Source of the DNA: an uncultured Tolumonas sp.
GTDB lineage: Bacteria; Pseudomonadota; Gammaproteobacteria; Enterobacterales; Aeromonadaceae
DNA length: 64,000 nucleotides
Assembly: GCF_963678185.1 (NCBI RefSeq)
Contig: NZ_OY782757.1
Span: 3,800,501 to 3,864,500, forward strand
Direction of reading: 5' to 3'
Shown: piece after piece, positions 1 through 8,596 of the stretch
Layout of the letters: each line of letters opens with the position of its first letter
How positions within the stretch are numbered: the stretch's first letter is position 1
Made by a program: the position numbers and the translations under genes
Notes under the pieces: model-generated
Databases searched by the model: none
What the model was told of the DNA's origin: nothing
What the model saw: the letters and a program-made list of their open reading frames with translations, nothing else

Positions 1-153
1 CAACCAAGGCACGATGATCCAAGAGAATAATCCGGCGAAAGCCCACGTGGTTTCCCACGACCATTTTTTTACTTTACTGATCGGTGCGTAAAAAGAAGCG
101 GCTGATGCAGCACCCACTAAGTGCCAACCGATACCCGATACAATTGCTGACAT
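1..153 (-). CDS. rhaT: L-rhamnose/H+ symporter RhaT (N-terminal part, cut by window edge)
   Basis: Reading the minus strand from the ATG at 153-151 gives 51 uninterrupted codons that run off the window start. The peptide begins [19 protein letters not shown] and continues through [17 protein letters not shown], closely resembling the start of E. coli RhaT, an inner-membrane sugar-proton symporter that imports L-rhamnose. A hydrophobic segment begins within the visible part. It lies downstream of rhaB and rhaA on the same strand, as expected for the transporter of this pathway. Only the first 51 residues are visible, so integrity of the rest cannot be judged. The family call is confident because of the near-identical charged loop KVKKWSWET. 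Confidence 0.85.
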   Translation of the reverse strand, partial: MSAIVSGIGWHLVGAASAASFYAPISKVKKWSWETTWAFAGLFSWIIVPWL

Positions 154-220
154 AGATATACTTCCAATTTAATTACTAGCTACAACGAATCTTAGAAGGG
201 GCTCTCTACATGAAAGCCCT

Positions 221-282
221 TCATCCCTTCCCACTTGAAGTTGCAGCGGTGTTGGCTGCAACTCCAAGTTGTTTGGGCATAA
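221..282. repeat. Short ERIC-derived hairpin between rhaA and rhaT
   Basis: This stretch keeps both ends of the ERIC-type repeat found three times elsewhere in the window but lacks roughly 65-70 internal bases. The arms ACTTGAAGTTGCAGC (233-247) and GCTGCAACTCCAAGT (255-269) pair with one mismatch around a 7-base loop, giving a strong hairpin. It sits in the 153-bp gap between the rhaA stop and the rhaT start, where it could attenuate or stabilise the rha transcript. That role is inferred. Confidence 0.75.
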
Positions 283-306
283 GATCAGCGTTTACACTGC
301 ATTGGC

Positions 307-1566
307 TTATTTGCGGGCAGATAACACTTCTGTTTCGTAGTTCTTCACGCTGGCCAGCCAATCGGCACCCACTGCAACACCATTCTTCGCACAGACGTAA
401 TCCCACACGGCTTGCCAAGGCAGGCTCTTGGTCTCTTCCATCAGAGCCAGACGGCTAGAGAAATCCCAGTTGTCTTCGGCATCACGCAGCGCTTGAGTTG
501 GCTCCAGCAATGCACGTAGCAGGGCTTTTTTCATGTTGCGAGTGCCAATGACCCACGCAGCAATACGGTTAATTGACGCATCAAAGAAATCGAGGCCGAT
601 GTGCACACGTTCCAGCAGATCATTGCGGATGATTTCAGTGGCGATAGCTTGTGTTTCATCATCCAGCAACACGACGTGGTCGCTGTCCCAACGCACAGGG
701 CGGCTGACGTGCAGCAGCAGGTGTTTGACATATAAAGAAGCCGCAGAGATCTTGTCGCTGATCACTTCTGTCGGGTGGAAGTGGCCGGCATCGAGACACA
801 GCGCCACGTTACGTGAGGCGGCGTAGCCCATGTAAAACTCGTTCGAACCAACGGTGTAAGATTCCGCACCGATACCGAACAATTTGCTTTCTACGGCATC
901 GATGTGATGTGCTTCATCGAATTTTTCGCTGATCACATCATCGAGTGCCGCCAATAGACGTTGACGTGGTGCTAGACGATCAGCCGGCAGATCTTTCATG
1001 CCATCTGGGATCCAGATATTCATGACCGACGCGGTGCCCAACTCTTTACCGAAATAGGCAGAAATACGACGGCTGGCTTTGCAGTGGTCGATCCAGAACT
1101 GACGCACTTTGGCATCCGGGTGCGACAAGGTCAGGCCGTCCGCACTCAGTGGGTGTGAGAAGCAGCTTGGGTTGAAATCCAGACCAATGCGCATTTTCTT
1201 GGCCCATTTCACCCAGTTTTCAAAATGCTCTGGTTTGATCTGGTCACGCGCAACAGGCTGTTCTGATTCCAAATAGATAGCATGCAGATTCAGACGTTTG
1301 GCGCCTGGAATTAACGACATCGCCAATTCCAAATCTTGGCGCAGTTCTTCGGCATTACGCGCTTTACCTGGGTAGTTACCGGTAGCCTGAATACCGCCGG
1401 TCAAAGCACCCGCACTGGCTTCAAAACCAGCAACATCATCGCCTTGCCAGCAGTGCATGGAGACAGGAATATTGTCCAGTGCACTGATGGCGGCATCGAC
1501 ATCAACACCGAGTTCAGCGAATTGTTGTTTAGCCAATACAAATGCGGCTTCAATATTTGGGTTCAT
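307..1566 (-). CDS. rhaA: L-rhamnose isomerase
   Basis: RhaA converts L-rhamnose to L-rhamnulose in the cytoplasm, the first step of rhamnose catabolism, as a metal-dependent TIM-barrel enzyme. The 419-residue product has the same length as E. coli RhaA and matches it over its whole length from memory, for example [12 protein letters not shown] near residue 33, [14 protein letters not shown], the metal-site region [14 protein letters not shown] and [17 protein letters not shown]. The frame is open further upstream, but the ATG at 1566 overlaps the rhaB stop as ATGA and starts at the conserved N-terminus, so this start was chosen. Translational coupling to rhaB is likely. An ERIC-derived hairpin follows the stop codon before rhaT. 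Confidence 0.96.
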   Translation of the reverse strand: MNPNIEAAFVLAKQQFAELGVDVDAAISALDNIPVSMHCWQGDDVAGFEASAGALTGGIQATGNYPGKARNAEELRQDLELAMSLIPGAKRLNLHAIYLESEQPVARDQIKPEHFENWVKWAKKMRIGLDFNPSCFSHPLSADGLTLSHPDAKVRQFWIDHCKASRRISAYFGKELGTASVMNIWIPDGMKDLPADRLAPRQRLLAALDDVISEKFDEAHHIDAVESKLFGIGAESYTVGSNEFYMGYAASRNVALCLDAGHFHPTEVISDKISAASLYVKHLLLHVSRPVRWDSDHVVLLDDETQAIATEIIRNDLLERVHIGLDFFDASINRIAAWVIGTRNMKKALLRALLEPTQALRDAEDNWDFSSRLALMEETKSLPWQAVWDYVCAKNGVAVGADWLASVKNYETEVLSARK

Positions 1567-3053
1567 GCTACTTCCTTTGTTTTTGCAGATTGTGATTGCG
1601 TTTTGGTGGAGCAAAGTTTCAAAAAACGCTGCCAATGAGTTTCTAATTGCGGAATGGAATTCGGTGTCAGGTGCTCACCGATAAAGTTGTGTTTGATCAC
1701 CGAGCGAATGGCTTTTAAATCAGCCAACACGCCCAGCCCTTTCAGTTGATAGGTGATGTTGCCCAGCGCTGATGCTTCAATCGGGCCGGTCACGATGTCG
1801 CGCTGGCAAATGTCGGCACATAAGCGATTGAGTAGTTGGTTTTTAGAGCCGCCACCCACGATATGAATGGTGTCGATAGGGCGACCAGAGACCTCTTCCA
1901 ACTCATCGATCACCACGCGGTAGAACAGCGCCAAACTGTCAAAAATGCAGCGGGCAATTTCGCTGGGCAGGGTCGGGCAGCCTTGGCGAGTCTCCAAGCA
2001 GAATGCTTGGATCTCTTTCTGCATTGAGGCTGGATTTAAGAAGCGTTCATCATTCGGGTTGATCAAATATTGGAATGGCGCGGCATCTTCGGCCAGTGTC
2101 GTCAGGTCGGCAAAACTCAAGTTGCTGAGCTCTTTTTGCAAACCTTGCAGCAACCATAGACCCATGACATTTTTTAAGATGCGGTAAGTGCGTTCAACAC
2201 CGCCTTCGTTGGTCAGGTTAGCGGCCAATGCCTCTTTCGAGGTCACTGGGTAGTGGCTTTCAATGCCCACCAACGACCAAGTGCCAGAGCTGATATACGC
2301 TGATTTTGAGCTGGTCAGTGGTGTCGCCACAATGGCCGAGCCGGTGTCGTGCGTTGCGGGTGGAATCACCGGCACGGCATGACCTGACGGGCTGATCCAT
2401 TTACCGATCACCGTGCCAGGTGGCGTGATGGGTTGCAGCCAATGGCGGGCTTGTTCAATGGCCGCGGTAATTTCAGCATCCCATTCTTTATTTTTCGCAT
2501 TCAGCATCTGCGTGGTGCTGGCATTGGTATATTCACAGCTGGTTTGGCCACACAAACGATAATGTAAATAATCTGGGATCAGTAATAATTTATCGACTTG
2601 TGGTAACCACGCAGGGTTTTCATTAATTAACGCCTGAATTTGATACAGCGTATTGAATTTTTGAAATTGAATGCCAGTGCGTTGATAAATTTCAGCACGG
2701 CTTACTTTTTTCATTACCTGTTCAGGTACATTATCAGTGCGACTATCACGATAGGCGACAGGTAAACCAAGCATTTCACCTTGCTTATCTAATAAAACAA
2801 AATCAACGCCCCATGAATCAATACCAATCGAGTTTAATTTAATACCGTCAGCGTCTATTTGATTTAAACCAAATAAAATATTCTGATAAATCGCTTCAAT
2901 ATCCCAGCAATCATGACCCTCTTTTTTAATCATGTTGTTCGGGAAGCGATGGATCTCTTTTAATTTAAGTAACTTTGCATCTTCCGTGTATTTGGCGAGC
3001 ATCACTCGACCGCTGGAAGCGCCGAGATCGATAGCTGCAATATTAATTGTCAT
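1563..3053 (-). CDS. rhaB: L-rhamnulokinase
   Basis: RhaB phosphorylates L-rhamnulose at O-1 with ATP, the second step of the pathway. The 496-residue protein is an FGGY-family sugar kinase: the N-terminal phosphate loop [14 protein letters not shown] (about residues 6-19), the substrate-domain segment [11 protein letters not shown] in the middle and the C-terminal ATP site [13 protein letters not shown]. coli RhaB is 489 residues. It is the first gene of the minus-strand rha transcript (rhaB-rhaA-rhaT), with a roughly 300-bp divergent control region shared with the AraC-type regulator. The rhamnulose-1-phosphate aldolase gene rhaD is not within the visible part and may lie beyond rhaT. Confidence 0.95.
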   Translation of the reverse strand: MTINIAAIDLGASSGRVMLAKYTEDAKLLKLKEIHRFPNNMIKKEGHDCWDIEAIYQNILFGLNQIDADGIKLNSIGIDSWGVDFVLLDKQGEMLGLPVAYRDSRTDNVPEQVMKKVSRAEIYQRTGIQFQKFNTLYQIQALINENPAWLPQVDKLLLIPDYLHYRLCGQTSCEYTNASTTQMLNAKNKEWDAEITAAIEQARHWLQPITPPGTVIGKWISPSGHAVPVIPPATHDTGSAIVATPLTSSKSAYISSGTWSLVGIESHYPVTSKEALAANLTNEGGVERTYRILKNVMGLWLLQGLQKELSNLSFADLTTLAEDAAPFQYLINPNDERFLNPASMQKEIQAFCLETRQGCPTLPSEIARCIFDSLALFYRVVIDELEEVSGRPIDTIHIVGGGSKNQLLNRLCADICQRDIVTGPIEASALGNITYQLKGLGVLADLKAIRSVIKHNFIGEHLTPNSIPQLETHWQRFLKLCSTKTQSQSAKTKEVA

Positions 3054-3120
3054 CGTGGCAACTCCATTAAATTAGATGCTGCCACTCTAAGTTTTCGACT
3101 GTCGAGAGACCTTTTTTTCT

Positions 3121-3147
3121 ATGCCACGATTAATTAATTCATGGCAT
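3121..3147. promoter_or_regulatory. Inverted repeat, candidate RhaS-type operator
   Basis: ATGCCA (3121-3126) and TGGCAT (3142-3147) form perfect 6-bp arms around an AT-rich, partly symmetric 15-bp centre. The centre lies about 80 bp upstream of the rhaB start, where an AraC-family activator would be expected to bind. Assignment to the neighbouring regulator is inference from position. A second small palindrome, TCGACTGTCGA at 3095-3105, lies in the rhaB leader. Confidence 0.4.
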
Positions 3148-3180
3148 AAAAATCAAGAAACCCTATACAGAGAATGGATT

Positions 3181-3196
3181 TGTGAACTAGGTCATA
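3181..3196. promoter_or_regulatory. Candidate CRP site in the rha control region
   Basis: TGTGA-N6-TCATA matches the cAMP-CRP consensus TGTGA-N6-TCACA at 9 of 10 defined bases. It lies between the divergent rhaB and regulator genes, consistent with catabolite control of rhamnose use. Confidence 0.45.
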
Positions 3197-3246
3197 TTTA
3201 TTTCTATAAATCTTAAAAACTGCCAAAAATTGGAGCAAAAATTTTT

Positions 3247-3262
3247 AGTGAAAATGATCACA
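3247..3262. promoter_or_regulatory. Second candidate CRP site in the rha control region
   Basis: AGTGA-N6-TCACA matches the CRP consensus at 9 of 10 defined bases. It lies about 90 bp upstream of the regulator start and 194 bp upstream of rhaB. Two sites in one divergent region resemble the CRP dependence known for E. coli rha promoters. Confidence 0.5.
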
Positions 3263-3350
3263 GCATTCTCTTTAGTCGTTTGACATTATAAGAAAATCTA
3301 ACCAATTTAACGCCTTGCGCCACGAGATAGCCACGTGGGCCGGAGGGAGC

Positions 3351-4178
3351 ATGCAAAAACTAAATCATTCAGAATTCTTCATTAATGATAGAATTATCAA
3401 TGTCTTGCCAAGAATTCCTCAAGAGCCATTTCCTGAGCATAGCCATGATTTTCATGAATTGGTGCTGGTAAAATCAGGCTGCGGTATTCATATCTGTGAT
3501 GGCAAGGCAACGCACGTTAGCAAAGGCAGTGTGCTTTATCTGAAAGATGAAGATGAATCACATTATTTTGATCAACTCGATAATCTTTGCCTGACCAATG
3601 TTTTGTTCATGCCTTCGGAATTAAATTCAAAAACATTACTCGAGCTATTAAATGAGTCATGTAGTTCTCAAACAGGACAGTTTGTTGTTCGCAATCAGAT
3701 CCAATGCCAAGCAGAGGCATTGCTTGAACAAATTAGTGCAGAGAATGAACGGAAAGACCAATATTCAAGATTAATGATAGAGACGTTACTATCACAACTG
3801 GCGATAACCTTTTCTCGCTCTAGAAAATTGAGTCAGTATGAAGAAAAAGAGGATATTGATAATCTGCATGCGTTAGTTAATTACATTAATGAACACTATC
3901 AATATGAAATTAATTGGTCGGACATGTCTGATAAATTTCGCATTCCATTACGAACCATGAATCGTAAGTTACAGGAATATACTGGTTTAACCCCGAATAA
4001 CTATTTGGGTCGTGTTCGTTTATGTCAGGCATCCTATTTTTTAAGTCACACGCAAGATGCTGTGACAGATATTGCATTTTCATGTGGATTTAACGACAGT
4101 AATTATTTCTCCAGTAAATTCCATCAGGCATTTAATGTCACACCAATGCAATATCGTAAACGTTATAAATTATCTTGA
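3351..4178 (+). CDS. rhaS: AraC-family rhamnose regulator, RhaS-like
   Basis: Transcriptional activator predicted to bind L-rhamnose and switch on the rha genes. The 275-residue protein has an N-terminal cupin-type sensor region (PFPEHSHDFHELVLVKSG near residues 25-42, LCLTNVLF further on) and a C-terminal AraC double helix-turn-helix (about 180-275) with CGFNDSNYFSSKF and GLTPNNYLGRVRL. The pattern is nearer to E. coli RhaS (PEHHHDFHE, LCLTNVL) than to RhaR. E. coli has both regulators; only one is seen here. The frame opens 12 codons earlier, but the ATG at 3351 has a strong GGAGGGAG ribosome site and aligns with the family N-terminus. Divergent from rhaB; the alcohol dehydrogenase gene follows on the same strand. 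Confidence 0.85.
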   Translation: MQKLNHSEFFINDRIINVLPRIPQEPFPEHSHDFHELVLVKSGCGIHICDGKATHVSKGSVLYLKDEDESHYFDQLDNLCLTNVLFMPSELNSKTLLELLNESCSSQTGQFVVRNQIQCQAEALLEQISAENERKDQYSRLMIETLLSQLAITFSRSRKLSQYEEKEDIDNLHALVNYINEHYQYEINWSDMSDKFRIPLRTMNRKLQEYTGLTPNNYLGRVRLCQASYFLSHTQDAVTDIAFSCGFNDSNYFSSKFHQAFNVTPMQYRKRYKLS

Positions 4179-4282
4179 AAAAATAGCCATAAAAATTTTT
4201 TGAATGGCTAATTAATTAAGGTCTACCAGAGTTTTAAATTTTAGCATATCCCTATTAAACACATGGAAATAGGAACTCTGCT

Positions 4283-5434
4283 ATGGCCTTTGCACTTTGT
4301 TTACCTCAAATCAGCCTCTCTGGTGAAAATGCGTTACTTGATCTCGTGTCTCACTTGGTCAATAAATCGATCCGTCGTCCTCTGATCGTCACCGAGCAAG
4401 CCCTGCTCAAAATCGGTCTGTTAGATGGTTTAATCAGCTCATTGCGTGATGCGGGTTTTTCCCCTGTTCTGTTTGATGGTGTGTTGGCAAACCCAACGGA
4501 TAAAGTCGCAGATGCTGCTTTTGCTGCTTATCAACAGGAAAAATGTGATTTTCTGATTGGTTTTGGTGGTGGCAGTGCGATGGATACCGCGAAAGCGGTG
4601 CGTGCAATGGTCGCCAACCCTGATAAAGCCATTTATGACTTTGAAGGTATCGGTAAAGTCAGCAAAGTAGGGCCATTCTTGGTCTGTGTCAGCACCACCT
4701 CGGGTACCGCTGCCGAAGTCACCAGCAATGCGGTGATCACCGACACGCGTCGTAAAGTGAAAATGGTCATCATCGATAGCGCTTTGATCCCTGATATTGC
4801 GGTGAATGATCCATTGCTGATGTTGGGTTTACCTGCGGCAGTCACCGCGGCAACCGGCATGGATGCATTGACGCACGCAGTTGAAGCTTATGTTTCTATC
4901 GGCGCACATCCATTGACTGATCACTCAGCGTTAGCGGCTATCAGCTTGATCAGCGAATATCTGCCTCGTGCCGTAGCCAATGGTAAAGACATTAAAGCAC
5001 GTGAAATGATGGCGCATGGCCAGTTCCTGGCTGGTATGGCGTTCAACAGTGCAGGCTTGGGTTATGTGCATTCGCTGGCGCATCAGCCGGGCGCTACGCA
5101 CAATTTGCCACACGGTGTCTGTAATGCGATCATTCTGCCTGTCGTGTGTGAATTTAATTTAGAAGTAAAAGAAGCACGCTTTGCAGAAATTGCTGCTGCG
5201 ATGGGTGTTGACACACATAACATGACTGTTCCTGCAGCCGCGAAAGCAGCGATTGGTGCGATCCGTGCACTCTCTGAAACGGTAGGTATTCCAGCTGGTT
5301 TGAGTGCACTCGGTATTCAACAATCAGATTTAGCGGGCTGGGTTGATGCTGCACAAGCTGATCCATGTTCCGGCTGTGCACCGCGTATTGCGTCTAAAGA
5401 AGAGTTGCTGGCGTTATATCAGGCGGCTTTCTAA
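4283..5434 (+). CDS. fucO: Iron-containing alcohol dehydrogenase, probable lactaldehyde reductase
   Basis: Group III (iron-dependent) alcohol dehydrogenase, 383 residues. In this setting it probably reduces L-lactaldehyde, the product of rhamnulose-1-phosphate cleavage, to 1,2-propanediol with NADH. NAD-binding GFGGGSAMD is at about 93-101. The metal ligands are Asp194 and His198 (TGMDALTHAVEAY) plus His263 and His277 (YVHSLAHQPG...LPHGVCN), with His267 at the catalytic position. From memory the sequence is at least as close to YiaY / AdhB-type enzymes as to FucO, so the substrate is inferred from the rhamnose context. It is separated by 104 bp from the regulator gene. A strong terminator follows. 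Confidence 0.75.
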   Translation: MAFALCLPQISLSGENALLDLVSHLVNKSIRRPLIVTEQALLKIGLLDGLISSLRDAGFSPVLFDGVLANPTDKVADAAFAAYQQEKCDFLIGFGGGSAMDTAKAVRAMVANPDKAIYDFEGIGKVSKVGPFLVCVSTTSGTAAEVTSNAVITDTRRKVKMVIIDSALIPDIAVNDPLLMLGLPAAVTAATGMDALTHAVEAYVSIGAHPLTDHSALAAISLISEYLPRAVANGKDIKAREMMAHGQFLAGMAFNSAGLGYVHSLAHQPGATHNLPHGVCNAIILPVVCEFNLEVKEARFAEIAAAMGVDTHNMTVPAAAKAAIGAIRALSETVGIPAGLSALGIQQSDLAGWVDAAQADPCSGCAPRIASKEELLALYQAAF

Positions 5435-5478
5435 TTTAAGCGTTATTCCCATTTGCTGTTCACCCCAAATGACAGACA

Positions 5479-5514
5479 CCAGACAGTAAGATTTACTGTC
5501 TGGTTTTTTATTTT
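5479..5514 (+). terminator. Rho-independent terminator after the alcohol dehydrogenase
   Basis: The perfect 11-bp stem CCAGACAGTAA / TTACTGTCTGG with a 3-base loop is followed by TTTTTTATTTT, 45 bp after the stop codon. Confidence 0.9.
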
Positions 5515-5520
5515 GCGCAA

Positions 5521-5543
5521 TAAAAAGCCCGCGATTGCGGGCT
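5521..5543 (-). terminator. Rho-independent terminator for the small minus-strand gene
   Basis: A 7-bp stem AGCCCGC / GCGGGCT with loop AATC is followed on the minus strand by TTTTTA, 40 bp after the stop of the 63-residue gene. Together with the plus-strand terminator it insulates two convergent genes. Confidence 0.8.
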
Positions 5544-5582
5544 GAAGAAATGTTGTAATCCGGCTCTGGATTTAAGGCAGTT

Positions 5583-5774
5583 TTAGATTTCAGGTAAACT
5601 GTCACGCCAGCCGTGAAATTCACTGATGGCGTTAGATACCATCTGCTCTTCCCTTACACCAAACGGATAGCCACTTTGTACGCACATCTTTTTGGCTTCT
5701 TGGTAAGGTGAGTTGTAGCCCTCGAGGGTGTCGAATACGTGGGATTTGATCCGGGTATAGTCAACTCTTTGCAT
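5583..5774 (-). CDS. Small protein of unknown function (63 aa)
   Basis: I do not recognise this protein. It starts MQRVDYTRIKSHVFDTLEGY and ends HGWRDSLPEI. It is soluble-looking, with no signal peptide or membrane segment, one Cys and several aromatic residues. The frame extends 14 codons further upstream to 5816, but the ATG at 5774 has an AGAGGAAG ribosome site at good spacing and is preferred. A strong dedicated terminator on its 3' side and a repeat-rich 230-bp upstream region support it being a real, separately regulated gene. Upstream on the same strand lies the second lon gene, with its own hairpin between them. Confidence 0.6.
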   Translation of the reverse strand: MQRVDYTRIKSHVFDTLEGYNSPYQEAKKMCVQSGYPFGVREEQMVSNAISEFHGWRDSLPEI

Positions 5775-5832
5775 GGCCGCTCTTCCTCTTGCAGTAAGTA
5801 CCGTTAAATTTGACAATACTTGAAATAAAAAA

Positions 5833-5935
5833 GTTCATTGAACAAACAGAAAAAACGCCCCAATAGGGTACTAATGAACAACTCTAGAGAAAAAACAGAG
5901 CTATATGGGAAATACTTGTTCATTTTGTGAACAAG
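5833..5935. promoter_or_regulatory. Cluster of GTTCA/TGAAC inverted repeats
   Basis: Three elements share the pentamer GTTCA or its complement: GTTCA-T-TGAAC (5833-5843), a lone TGAAC (5875-5879) and the 8-bp-armed CTTGTTCA-N5-TGAACAAG (5915-5935). They lie 60-160 bp upstream of the 63-residue gene. This looks like a set of operator sites for an unidentified dimeric regulator. Confidence 0.4.
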
Positions 5936-5971
5936 ATCGTTGCTGAATCGAGACACATTGTTTAAGGCGAA

Positions 5972-5997
5972 AGAGCAGCGATAACGATCGCTGCTCT
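5972..5997 (-). terminator. Hairpin after the second lon gene
   Basis: The perfect 11-bp stem AGAGCAGCGAT / ATCGCTGCTCT with a 4-base loop begins 7 bp after the lon-like stop codon. The following minus-strand bases (TTCGCCTT) are only weakly T-rich, so it may act partly as a processing barrier. Confidence 0.6.
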
Positions 5998-6003
5998 GGT
6001 CGA

Positions 6004-8394
6004 TTATTGCACAGGAAAAAGCAGTTTTGCGACGTCACGGAACTGACTGGCAAAGTGGAATGTGACGCCTTCTTTCACATATTCCGGTAGTTCTTCCACA
6101 TCCCCCTGATTGGCTTCCGGCACGATGATTTGGTGAATACCGAGTCGTTTGGCGGCAATGACTTTTTCGCGAACCCCGCCAATGGCCAGAACATGCCCCG
6201 TCAACGTTAATTCACCGGTGATGGCAAAGCCCTTCACTGGCGCCCGGTTTAACGCCAAAGAGAGCAGGGCGCTGGCCATTGTGATACCTGCACTGGGCCC
6301 ATCTTTGGGCGTTGCCCCTTCTGGCACATGCAGGTGAATGGCGGCGCGGTCATAAAACTGCGGATCAGCTCCCAGCTCGCGTAAATGGCTGCTGATAAAG
6401 CTATAGGCCAGCTCTGCGGACTCTCTCATCACATCGCCTAACTGGCCGGTTAGTTTAAAACTCCGGCCTTGTTGGTGAACAACACTGGCTTCTATCGGCA
6501 AGGTGGCACCACCGAGAGATGTCCATGCCAAGCCGGTGATAATGCCCACACCGCTCAGATTTTTCTCTTTACGGAATACTGGGCTGCCCAAATAATGTTC
6601 TAGTCCGCTGGCTTTGACATTGATCTCTTTGGCATCTTCGTTTAGCAGTTCAACGACAGATTTACGCACAATTTTCGCCAGCTGTTTTTCCAAATTACGT
6701 ACACCGGCTTCACGGGCATACCCATTGATGATGCCTTTTATGGCCGCATCGGTGATCTTTAGTTTGCCGTTAGGAACTCCCGCATGTTCCAACTGGCGTG
6801 GCCAGAGATGATGACGGGCAATAGCCAGTTTTTCTTCTGCCAAATAACCGGATAGGCGGATGGTATCCATACGGTCTAATAGCGGTGTCGGGATCGAATC
6901 GAGCGTATTTGCTGTGCAGATAAACAAGCATTTTGACAGATCCAGACGCAAATCAAGATAGTGGTCGAGGAAGTTAATGTTTTGCTCAGGGTCGAGTGTT
7001 TCCAGCAATGCAGAGGCCGGATCGCCCTGATGGCTGATGCCGATCTTATCGATTTCATCCAGCATAATGACTGGGTTCATCACCTGACACTCTTTTAATG
7101 CCTGCACAATTTTGCCCGGCATTGCACCAATATAGGTGCGGCGATGGCCTTTGATCTCGGCTTCATCGCGCATACCACCCACACTAAAGCGGAAGAACGG
7201 GCGATCTAAGCTGTTGGCAATCGAATGACCAATCGAGGTTTTACCCACACCAGGTGGGCCAACCAGCAGCATAATGGCGCCACTGATGGCATTTTTATAC
7301 GCACCCACCGCCAGAAATTCGATGATGCGATCTTTCACATCATTCAGGCCATCATGGTCTTGGTCTAAGATTTTACGCGCCTTTTTCAAATCGATGCGCT
7401 GCTCTTTTTCAACGCCCCACGGTACTTGGCTGATCCAGTCGAGATAGTTTCGCGTTACCGCATATTCCGGCGATCCGGTTTCTAGAATTTGCAGTTTTTT
7501 CAGCTCTTCATCAAAACGACTCTGTACGGTTGGTGGTATTTTTTTATCTTTCATCCGGGCATGAAAACTTTCCACTTCCGCCGTTTTATCGTCTTTTTCT
7601 AAGCCTAATTCTTTTTGGATCACTTTTAGTTGTTCATGCAAAAAGAATTCGCGTTGTCGTTCACTGATGGTTTTGTTTACTTCCTCACGGATCTGCGTTT
7701 GCAGCTTGGCAACCTCAATCTCTTTTTTCAGGATCGCCAGCGACTTTTTCATGCGTGGGATCAACAGCGAGGTGTCCAGCACCTCTTGTAATTCTTCGGC
7801 ACTGGCTGTGGTGATGGCAGCAGCTAAATCAGCCAGAGGGGAAGGATCATTCGGGCTGAAACGGTTCATATAGTGCTTCAGCTCTTCGCTGTATAGCGGG
7901 TTGATCGGCAGCAGTTCTTTCAAAGCGCCGATCAGTGCCATGGCATAGGCTTTGATTTCAGTTTCTGATTCAGATTGGTCATTTTCCATATAGCGGACTT
8001 CGACCAGATAGGGTGGTTTGTCTGTAAGCCAATTAACAATTTCAACTCGTTGAACCCCTTCTGCCACGAATTGGATCTCGCCTTCACCACTGCTGGCTTG
8101 CAAAATGCGCACGGCACAGCCGGTTTTAGGAACGATATCTTTTAGCGGAATGGCATCGCTGACGTCGTCGCCAATTCTGAACAATGCGACCATTTTATGG
8201 GCTGTTCGGGCGACACGTTCAATAGTTTTGCCCCAAGGGTTAGCCTGAATTTGTACCGGTAAAACTTGTGCCGGCAGGAAAGGGCGACCTTGAATGGGAA
8301 GAATGTAAAGCTGAGCTGGTCGTTCCTGACCAGGGACGATCAGTCCGGTTTTAGGATGTTCTTCTATCACTGGTGATTCTTTTTCAATGCTCAT
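6004..8394 (-). CDS. Second ATP-dependent Lon protease (LonA-type paralogue)
   Basis: Cytoplasmic AAA+ serine protease, about 796 residues, with the complete LonA order: N-terminal substrate-binding domain (about 25-215), coiled linker with ISERQREFFLHEQLK, AAA+ module with Walker [10 protein letters not shown] (about 380) and Walker B VIMLDEIDK (about 442-450), and protease domain with catalytic Ser in PKDGPSAGI (about 701) and Lys in VREKVIAAK (about 744). It is clearly different from the classical lon at 31803 in the same window, so the organism has two LonA enzymes. The frame also opens at a GTG three codons earlier (8403); the ATG at 8394 is preferred. It lies next to the ycgB-yeaH-yeaG operon but is separated from it by a terminator. 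Confidence 0.92.
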   Translation of the reverse strand: MSIEKESPVIEEHPKTGLIVPGQERPAQLYILPIQGRPFLPAQVLPVQIQANPWGKTIERVARTAHKMVALFRIGDDVSDAIPLKDIVPKTGCAVRILQASSGEGEIQFVAEGVQRVEIVNWLTDKPPYLVEVRYMENDQSESETEIKAYAMALIGALKELLPINPLYSEELKHYMNRFSPNDPSPLADLAAAITTASAEELQEVLDTSLLIPRMKKSLAILKKEIEVAKLQTQIREEVNKTISERQREFFLHEQLKVIQKELGLEKDDKTAEVESFHARMKDKKIPPTVQSRFDEELKKLQILETGSPEYAVTRNYLDWISQVPWGVEKEQRIDLKKARKILDQDHDGLNDVKDRIIEFLAVGAYKNAISGAIMLLVGPPGVGKTSIGHSIANSLDRPFFRFSVGGMRDEAEIKGHRRTYIGAMPGKIVQALKECQVMNPVIMLDEIDKIGISHQGDPASALLETLDPEQNINFLDHYLDLRLDLSKCLFICTANTLDSIPTPLLDRMDTIRLSGYLAEEKLAIARHHLWPRQLEHAGVPNGKLKITDAAIKGIINGYAREAGVRNLEKQLAKIVRKSVVELLNEDAKEINVKASGLEHYLGSPVFRKEKNLSGVGIITGLAWTSLGGATLPIEASVVHQQGRSFKLTGQLGDVMRESAELAYSFISSHLRELGADPQFYDRAAIHLHVPEGATPKDGPSAGITMASALLSLALNRAPVKGFAITGELTLTGHVLAIGGVREKVIAAKRLGIHQIIVPEANQGDVEELPEYVKEGVTFHFASQFRDVAKLLFPVQ

Positions 8395-8545
8395 ATCACG
8401 CACCTGTTACAGTAAATGATGATGTTAAAATAAGGTCAGGAATGCGGTTTTCAATATAAGCATAGTCAAAAAACGTAATATAAATGCTGGGTTAGCTCAG
8501 ACTGTGACGTAATGCGAAACTTGCGCTGGCGGAAATTAAAAGAAA

Positions 8546-8584
8546 AAACCGCTTATAGCGCAGTTTAAACGCTATAAACGGTTT
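8546..8584 (-). terminator. Rho-independent terminator of the yeaG-yeaH-ycgB operon
   Basis: A 15-bp stem (one G-T pair) with arms AAACCGTTTATAGCG and CGCTATAAGCGGTTT on the minus strand is followed by a T-rich run. It lies 12 bp after the ycgB stop and separates the operon from the second lon gene. Confidence 0.85.
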
Positions 8585-8596
8585 GGGTTGCAGGTG

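Noticed and set aside
210-458. 82-codon frame starting in the short ERIC derivative
   Set aside because: It is antisense to rhaA and starts inside the hairpin; no ribosome site and no family resemblance.
5414-5623. Minus-strand 69-codon frame over the fucO/small-gene terminators
   Set aside because: It is read through two terminator stems and overlaps both genes; no sign of coding.
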